A stretch of 10,329 bases of DNA from an uncultured Clostridia bacterium. Its GTDB lineage: Bacteria > Bacillota > Clostridia > Christensenellales > CAG-314. Each line of letters begins with the position of its first letter. Within the stretch, counting starts at the first letter, position 1. Below are positions 6,553 through 10,329 of this stretch, one piece after another. Both the position numbers and the translations under genes were made by a program. The DNA is taken from the NCBI GenBank assembly GCA_937915515.1, contig CALGIK010000147.1, forward strand, positions 1-10,329. The letters run 5' to 3'. The notes under the pieces are model-generated. The model worked only from the letters and a program-made list of their open reading frames with translations, did not search any database and was not told where the DNA came from.

Positions 6553-8264
6553 ATTATACTCCTTTGTCTTTATGGAAAGACTTTGATCCGACAAAGCAAC
6601 CTCTTGATGCCCATATTTTAAAAACTACCGAAAACGACGGAGTCAGCGTCAGTTGGTACACTTTTTGCGGCAGAATGATAGAAAAACAGAGCAGCCGCGT
6701 ATTAGTGGCTGTTGCGCAAAAAATCCGTTTCAAAAGTCCTCAACCCATAATAGTCGTTATAGATCCTTTTAACCGTATTGACACACAACAGTTGATATAT
6801 TGGGCAAAATTAGGGTATACAGCTTTATCTATTGATTATTTAGGCGAAAGCGACGAACACGAAGGACTAATGACCATTTATCCTTTTTTGTTAGACTACT
6901 CTAATTATAATAAAGCCAAGCAAAATTTAAAGAGTGTCGAATACGATGCTCAGCGCACCTGTTGGTACGAATGGACATTAAACACCCGCCGTGCGTTAAC
7001 CTTTGCTCAGACTTTAAATAACGTCAATCCTCAAAAAATTGGATTATTCAGTGTATGTCAAGGCAATATTATTGCCGTAATGACATTAGCGATGGACAAT
7101 AGGGTTAAAGCGGGAGCAGTATTATACGGCAACCTTTGGGAAGACGTAGAGCCAATAAACACCTCGAATTTAAACAATACAGCTAAAACAGACGAACTTA
7201 CTTTTAAAGTCGAGCAAAGCCGCAGTAATGACGAATGGCTTGCGGCGATAAGTCCGCAAAGTTATTTAAGTTATATAAAACAGCCTTTTTATACCTGCGT
7301 CGGGACAAACAGCACAAATACAGATATGGACAAGACCTATGATTGCTTACTTCGGATGGGCAACAATAAATGCGGTACAGTGCTTTTTGCTCCTCGGATG
7401 ATGGACAGTATGCCTAGTAATTATACCAGCAATCTCGAAAAATGGTTTTCGGTACAATTAAACGATGACAATAACAGTTTTTTAAACGTCGACTTTACTA
7501 TATCGGCAGTTTGCCGTCAAGGACAGATATATATTCAGGCCAACAGCAAAATAGGCGATTATCAAAAAGCTGTTCTCTATTATAGCCGAAACCGAGTAGG
7601 TACGGAAAGTTCACGCAACTATGTGGAAGAGGAAATGGATTATCACGATGATTGTTTATGCGCTCCCCTCTCCTTATACAGTTTAGATACACCCATTGTG
7701 GCTTTTTGTAATTTAACGTTTAAAAACGGAGTAAACGTCAGCAGTAATTTGCTTAAATTTATTCCCAATAAGCTTTTCAGTCAGGAGCAACTTAAGTTAG
7801 AGCGGCGCTCCCCTATTGTTTATGACAATAAACAGGGTTTGGCGGAATTTACCACAATGAACATTAACGGCACGCAAACAACAGAGTTCATTGATAAACA
7901 TCCTTTGGCTGTCACGACGGGAGCATACGCAATAAGCGGCATTTGCGGTACAAATATGGGCAGTTTTGTTGTATGCGACGATAAAATTACGTATAGCGAA
8001 AACAGCCTTTTGATGCTGGACGCATACAGCCGCACAGAGCAGGAACTGAATATTTATTTAATATATAATTGGGGCGAAGACAATCAGACCGAATATAAAC
8101 ATACCGTAAAGCTTACAGGCGGAGACGTATGGCAAAAAATTGTATTGAATGCGCAAGATTTTAAAGAAGTAAATACGAACAAGCCGGCTATTATGGAAGA
8201 TATCAGGGCAATTTATTTTTCGTCGACAAGCGAAATAATATTAAATAATATATTGTTTACTTAA
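6546..8264 (+). CDS. Alpha/beta-hydrolase-like protein with degenerate active site
   Basis: This 572-residue protein has no signal peptide and is predicted cytoplasmic. Residues about 20-305 resemble an alpha/beta-hydrolase fold of the acetyl xylan esterase / dienelactone hydrolase kind. PIIVVIDPF (67-75) and WAKLGYTALSIDYLGES (86-102) are core strands. KIGLFSVCQGNIIAV (164-178) sits where the nucleophile elbow (normally GxSxG) should be, and AGAVLYG (189-195) and PFYTCVGTNS (247-256) are later strands. The elbow reads S-V-C-Q-G, putting C171 at the nucleophile position and Ser at the first Gly. The segment after the last strand (APRMMDSMPSNYTSNLEKWF, 282-301) has no His where the catalytic His is expected. 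Residues about 310-572 look beta-rich and may form one or two sandwich domains, ending in a carbohydrate-binding-like strand pattern (WQKIVLNAQDFK, 529-540). AAGGTG precedes the ATG, which overlaps the upstream gene by 7 bp. It may be a pseudoenzyme or a Cys hydrolase; the substrate is unknown. Confidence 0.82.
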   Translation: MLNYTPLSLWKDFDPTKQPLDAHILKTTENDGVSVSWYTFCGRMIEKQSSRVLVAVAQKIRFKSPQPIIVVIDPFNRIDTQQLIYWAKLGYTALSIDYLGESDEHEGLMTIYPFLLDYSNYNKAKQNLKSVEYDAQRTCWYEWTLNTRRALTFAQTLNNVNPQKIGLFSVCQGNIIAVMTLAMDNRVKAGAVLYGNLWEDVEPINTSNLNNTAKTDELTFKVEQSRSNDEWLAAISPQSYLSYIKQPFYTCVGTNSTNTDMDKTYDCLLRMGNNKCGTVLFAPRMMDSMPSNYTSNLEKWFSVQLNDDNNSFLNVDFTISAVCRQGQIYIQANSKIGDYQKAVLYYSRNRVGTESSRNYVEEEMDYHDDCLCAPLSLYSLDTPIVAFCNLTFKNGVNVSSNLLKFIPNKLFSQEQLKLERRSPIVYDNKQGLAEFTTMNINGTQTTEFIDKHPLAVTTGAYAISGICGTNMGSFVVCDDKITYSENSLLMLDAYSRTEQELNIYLIYNWGEDNQTEYKHTVKLTGGDVWQKIVLNAQDFKEVNTNKPAIMEDIRAIYFSSTSEIILNNILFT

Positions 8265-8292
8265 TTTTTTTAAAGGCGGTAAAAGTCAAGAT

Positions 8293-9015
8293 ATGGAAAA
8301 AGACATCAAAAATCAAGAAAAACGCAAAATAATATTGACTTATTTATTAGGTGCTTTACTTTTAGCCGCCGTTTTTTTGATGTCTCTCGGATTAAAAAAA
8401 TATGTATTTTGCAATTATAAAGTACTTCAGAGCAGTATGGAGCCTTCTTTTTACCAAGACGATGTTGTTTGGGTAAACAAGTTAAAAAAACCTGATTACG
8501 GTGACGTTATTTTAATAAATCACGAGGGTTTTGAGGCAGATACGCTAATAAAGCGTGTTGTCGGTTTTGAAGGCGACTTATTATGGGTAGAACAAACCGA
8601 CCAAAACCAAAACTCTTATTATCTATGCCGAAAAAGGAAAAACAGCGAAACGGCGGAAAAATTAACAGAGGAATCGTATAACGGTAATCTCATTAATAAA
8701 ATGACCGGCAGCCTTATTATAAACAATCAGGGTCATAATGCTATAGGAGAAGAAAATGCCTATACGATACCCGAAAACAGCGTATATTGCTTAGGAGACA
8801 ACCGCAACGTTAGTTTAGACAGCCGTGCTTACGGTGCCTTTAACAGCGACGACGTAATGGGAGTGGTTGTAGGCAAAGGTATGGCTGTTGTTTGGTGGAT
8901 TATGGGATTAGGTGTAACTCTGCTTATTATTTTTGCAATATATACGTTTTTACAGCAGAAAAAATCAATAAATAATAATGCTTCGGTGACGGAGAACGCC
9001 GATGAGAGTAGTTAG
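8293..9015 (+). CDS. lepB: Signal peptidase I with an additional C-terminal membrane helix
   Basis: Type I signal peptidase (family S26) cleaves signal peptides from exported proteins on the outer face of the membrane. The 240-residue protein has an N-terminal helix (about 14-34). The catalytic Ser lies in QSSMEPSF (S48, just before Met), the general-base Lys in DTLIKRVVG (K87), and the conserved C-terminal box is GDNRNVSLDSRAYGAF (168-183). The Ser/Lys pair makes it the bacterial (P-type) enzyme, not the Ser/His SipW type. A second hydrophobic helix (about 198-220) and a short polar tail follow the catalytic domain, which is unusual because most Gram-positive P-type enzymes end soon after that domain. 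The Shine-Dalgarno is poor: AAAGGCGG (8272-8279) lies 13 bases from the ATG, and no alternative in-frame start is available. It lies 28 bp after the hydrolase-like gene and overlaps recF by 14 bp. Confidence 0.93.
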   Translation: MEKDIKNQEKRKIILTYLLGALLLAAVFLMSLGLKKYVFCNYKVLQSSMEPSFYQDDVVWVNKLKKPDYGDVILINHEGFEADTLIKRVVGFEGDLLWVEQTDQNQNSYYLCRKRKNSETAEKLTEESYNGNLINKMTGSLIINNQGHNAIGEENAYTIPENSVYCLGDNRNVSLDSRAYGAFNSDDVMGVVVGKGMAVVWWIMGLGVTLLIIFAIYTFLQQKKSINNNASVTENADESS

Positions 9016-10096
9016 TCTTAATGTAAAAAATTTCAGAAACCTAATTGAGCAAAATATATCTTTCGAAAAGGGTTTAAACGTTATTACCGGGCAGAATGCG
9101 CAAGGCAAAACCAATTTAATGGAAAGTATATATTTGTGCAGTTTAGGCAAGAGTCCCCGTACCGAAAAACATAAGGATATGATAAACTACAAAAAGGACT
9201 TTGCCCGTGTATCAACAGGGTTTAACAGTCGTTTTGGCGATGCGGAAATTTCTGTAGTACTGTTTGGCAACAAAAAAAAGAGCGTGTCCGTCAACAGTGT
9301 CCCTATATTAAAATTGGGCGAAATGTTAGGATATTTTAATACGGTTTATTTTAGTCCTGACGAAATACGTTTGATAAAATCATCTCCCGATTACCGCAGA
9401 CGTTTTATGGATATTGATTTATCTCAAACAGATAAAAACTATTTTTATTCGCTTGTTGCTTACAATAAGATACTTTCGCAGCGTAATTCCCTCTTAAAAT
9501 CGTCAAACAATATCGACAGCTTAAAAGATATGCTTTTTGTATGGGATACGCAGTTAGCTTTAGAATGTGCGCGGATAGTTACAAAAAGGCAGGCTTTTTG
9601 TAACAGTTTAAAGGACTATGCGGCGGACGCTCATTTAAGGGTAAGCGGCGGGAAGGAAAATTTGGAGTTGACGTATATAACGTCTATTACAGGTGACAGT
9701 ATAGCCGAAAAACAACAAACTGCGCTTAATCTGCTTAAGGCAAACATAAAACGTGATTTTGAATTAAGGTATACCACAACAGGCTGTCAGCGTGACGATA
9801 TAAAGTTTAGCGTAAACGGAGTGGACGTTAGAGAGTTTGGCAGTCAGGGACAGCAGCGCACAAGCAGCTTAGCGCTTAAGCTTGCAGAATTATCCGTCTT
9901 TAAGCAAACAACAGGCGATTATCCCGTTTTGATGCTTGACGACGTTTTGAGCGAATTAGACCTTAACCGTCAAAAACAATTATTGTCTTTTAACAATGAT
10001 ATGCAAATAATTTTAACAGCTACTCATTTGGAACCGGAATTAGAAAAAAACTTGCAATATAAAAAATATACAATAACCGAAGGCAAAGTAAATTAA
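9002..10096 (+). CDS. recF: DNA replication and repair protein RecF
   Basis: RecF is an SMC-like ATPase that helps load RecA, through RecO and RecR, at single-strand gaps and stalled forks. The 364 residues match the family length. The Walker A motif is GQNAQGKT (30-37), followed by the RecF-typical YFSPDEIRLIKSSPDYRRRFMD (116-137). The coiled lobe lies at about 145-250. An ABC-type signature, FGSQGQQRTSSLALKLAEL (279-297), and a Walker B, VLMLDDVLSELD (309-320), come next, then the terminal ILTATHLE (337-344). The ATG has GGAG seven bases upstream, inside the end of lepB, so translation is coupled to the signal peptidase. RecF usually sits in a dnaA-dnaN-recF-gyrB cluster; here its neighbours are lepB and a yqeY-like gene. 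Confidence 0.97.
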   Translation: MRVVSLNVKNFRNLIEQNISFEKGLNVITGQNAQGKTNLMESIYLCSLGKSPRTEKHKDMINYKKDFARVSTGFNSRFGDAEISVVLFGNKKKSVSVNSVPILKLGEMLGYFNTVYFSPDEIRLIKSSPDYRRRFMDIDLSQTDKNYFYSLVAYNKILSQRNSLLKSSNNIDSLKDMLFVWDTQLALECARIVTKRQAFCNSLKDYAADAHLRVSGGKENLELTYITSITGDSIAEKQQTALNLLKANIKRDFELRYTTTGCQRDDIKFSVNGVDVREFGSQGQQRTSSLALKLAELSVFKQTTGDYPVLMLDDVLSELDLNRQKQLLSFNNDMQIILTATHLEPELEKNLQYKKYTITEGKVN

Positions 10097-10176
10097 AGAC
10101 TGATAAATGTTAAAAATAACAAAGCAAAAACGTTGTTGATAAGGTAAATATTAATAAAGTTATTTGGAGGTGTTTT

Positions 10177-10329
10177 ATGACTTTAGAGCAACTTAAAAAA
10201 ATCAAAATCGAATATATGAAGGCTCGTGACAGTCAAGCCGTAATCGCTTTAAATACTGTCATAAGCCGATTGATGCTGCTGCAAATAGAAAAAAGAGCAA
10301 TCGGACAAGAGCTGACGGAAAATGACGTA
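10177..10329 (+). CDS. yqeY: YqeY-like (GatB/YqeY domain) protein, 3' end cut off
   Basis: Only the first 51 codons are in the window. The start MTLEQLKKIKIEYMKARDSQ and the downstream LLQIEKRAIGQELTENDV match the beginning of YqeY, a small cytoplasmic protein related to the tRNA-binding tail domain of GatB. Family members typically show a helical start with MKA(R/K)D and IEK...ELT(D/E)xxV. The biochemical role of YqeY is not firmly established; a link to tRNA-dependent amidation is suggested by the shared domain. The ATG is preceded by GGAGGT (10166-10171) with a five-base spacer, the strongest ribosome binding site in the window. It follows recF by 80 bp with no evident terminator, so cotranscription is possible. 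Confidence 0.72.
   Translation, partial: MTLEQLKKIKIEYMKARDSQAVIALNTVISRLMLLQIEKRAIGQELTENDV

Noticed and set aside
10097..10165. Separate promoter or terminator between recF and the yqeY-like gene
   Set aside because: TTGATA (10136-10141) has no -10 hexamer at suitable spacing, and AACAA/TTGTT (10118-10137) is too weak to call a terminator.

Overview
The window looks like a chromosomal core segment of a low-GC, spore-forming-lineage Bacillota bacterium, most likely an uncultivated or poorly studied member of Clostridia. This is inferred from AT-rich DNA, strong GGAGG-type ribosome binding sites, a SpmA/SpmB spore-maturation pair, a Gram-positive style Lys-type signal peptidase, and parB and recF lying close together, as is usual near the replication origin. 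I see no transposase, integrase, CRISPR array, tRNA or rRNA, so the region appears to be vertically inherited rather than accessory.

Layout from left to right. (1) The 3' part of a chromosome-partition parB gene runs off the left edge. It is followed 13 bp later by a small gene of the Imm-5-like 'putative immunity protein' family. (2) A hairpin with T-tracts on both strands separates these from a convergent minus-strand operon, metG-gltX (methionyl- and glutamyl-tRNA synthetases), driven by a recognisable housekeeping promoter. (3) Divergent from metG, spmA and spmB overlap by 4 bp and sit behind a sequence that resembles a mother-cell sigma-E promoter. (4) A 120-bp gap carries a full-consensus, extended -10 housekeeping promoter. 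It precedes a four-helix membrane protein of unknown function, which overlaps by 7 bp a 572-residue alpha/beta-hydrolase-like protein whose catalytic residues look degenerate. (5) These are followed closely by lepB (signal peptidase I with an extra C-terminal membrane helix) and recF, which overlaps lepB by 14 bp. The four genes from 5941 to 10096 could form one transcript. (6) The window ends inside a YqeY/GatB-YqeY-domain gene with an excellent ribosome binding site.

Most of the content is housekeeping: chromosome segregation, translation, sporulation, secretion and DNA repair. The least explained part is the membrane protein plus degenerate hydrolase pair (5941-8264) under the consensus promoter. 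Nothing here clearly amounts to a new defence or mobile system. All calls come from reading translated sequence by eye against known family motifs; no database search was made.
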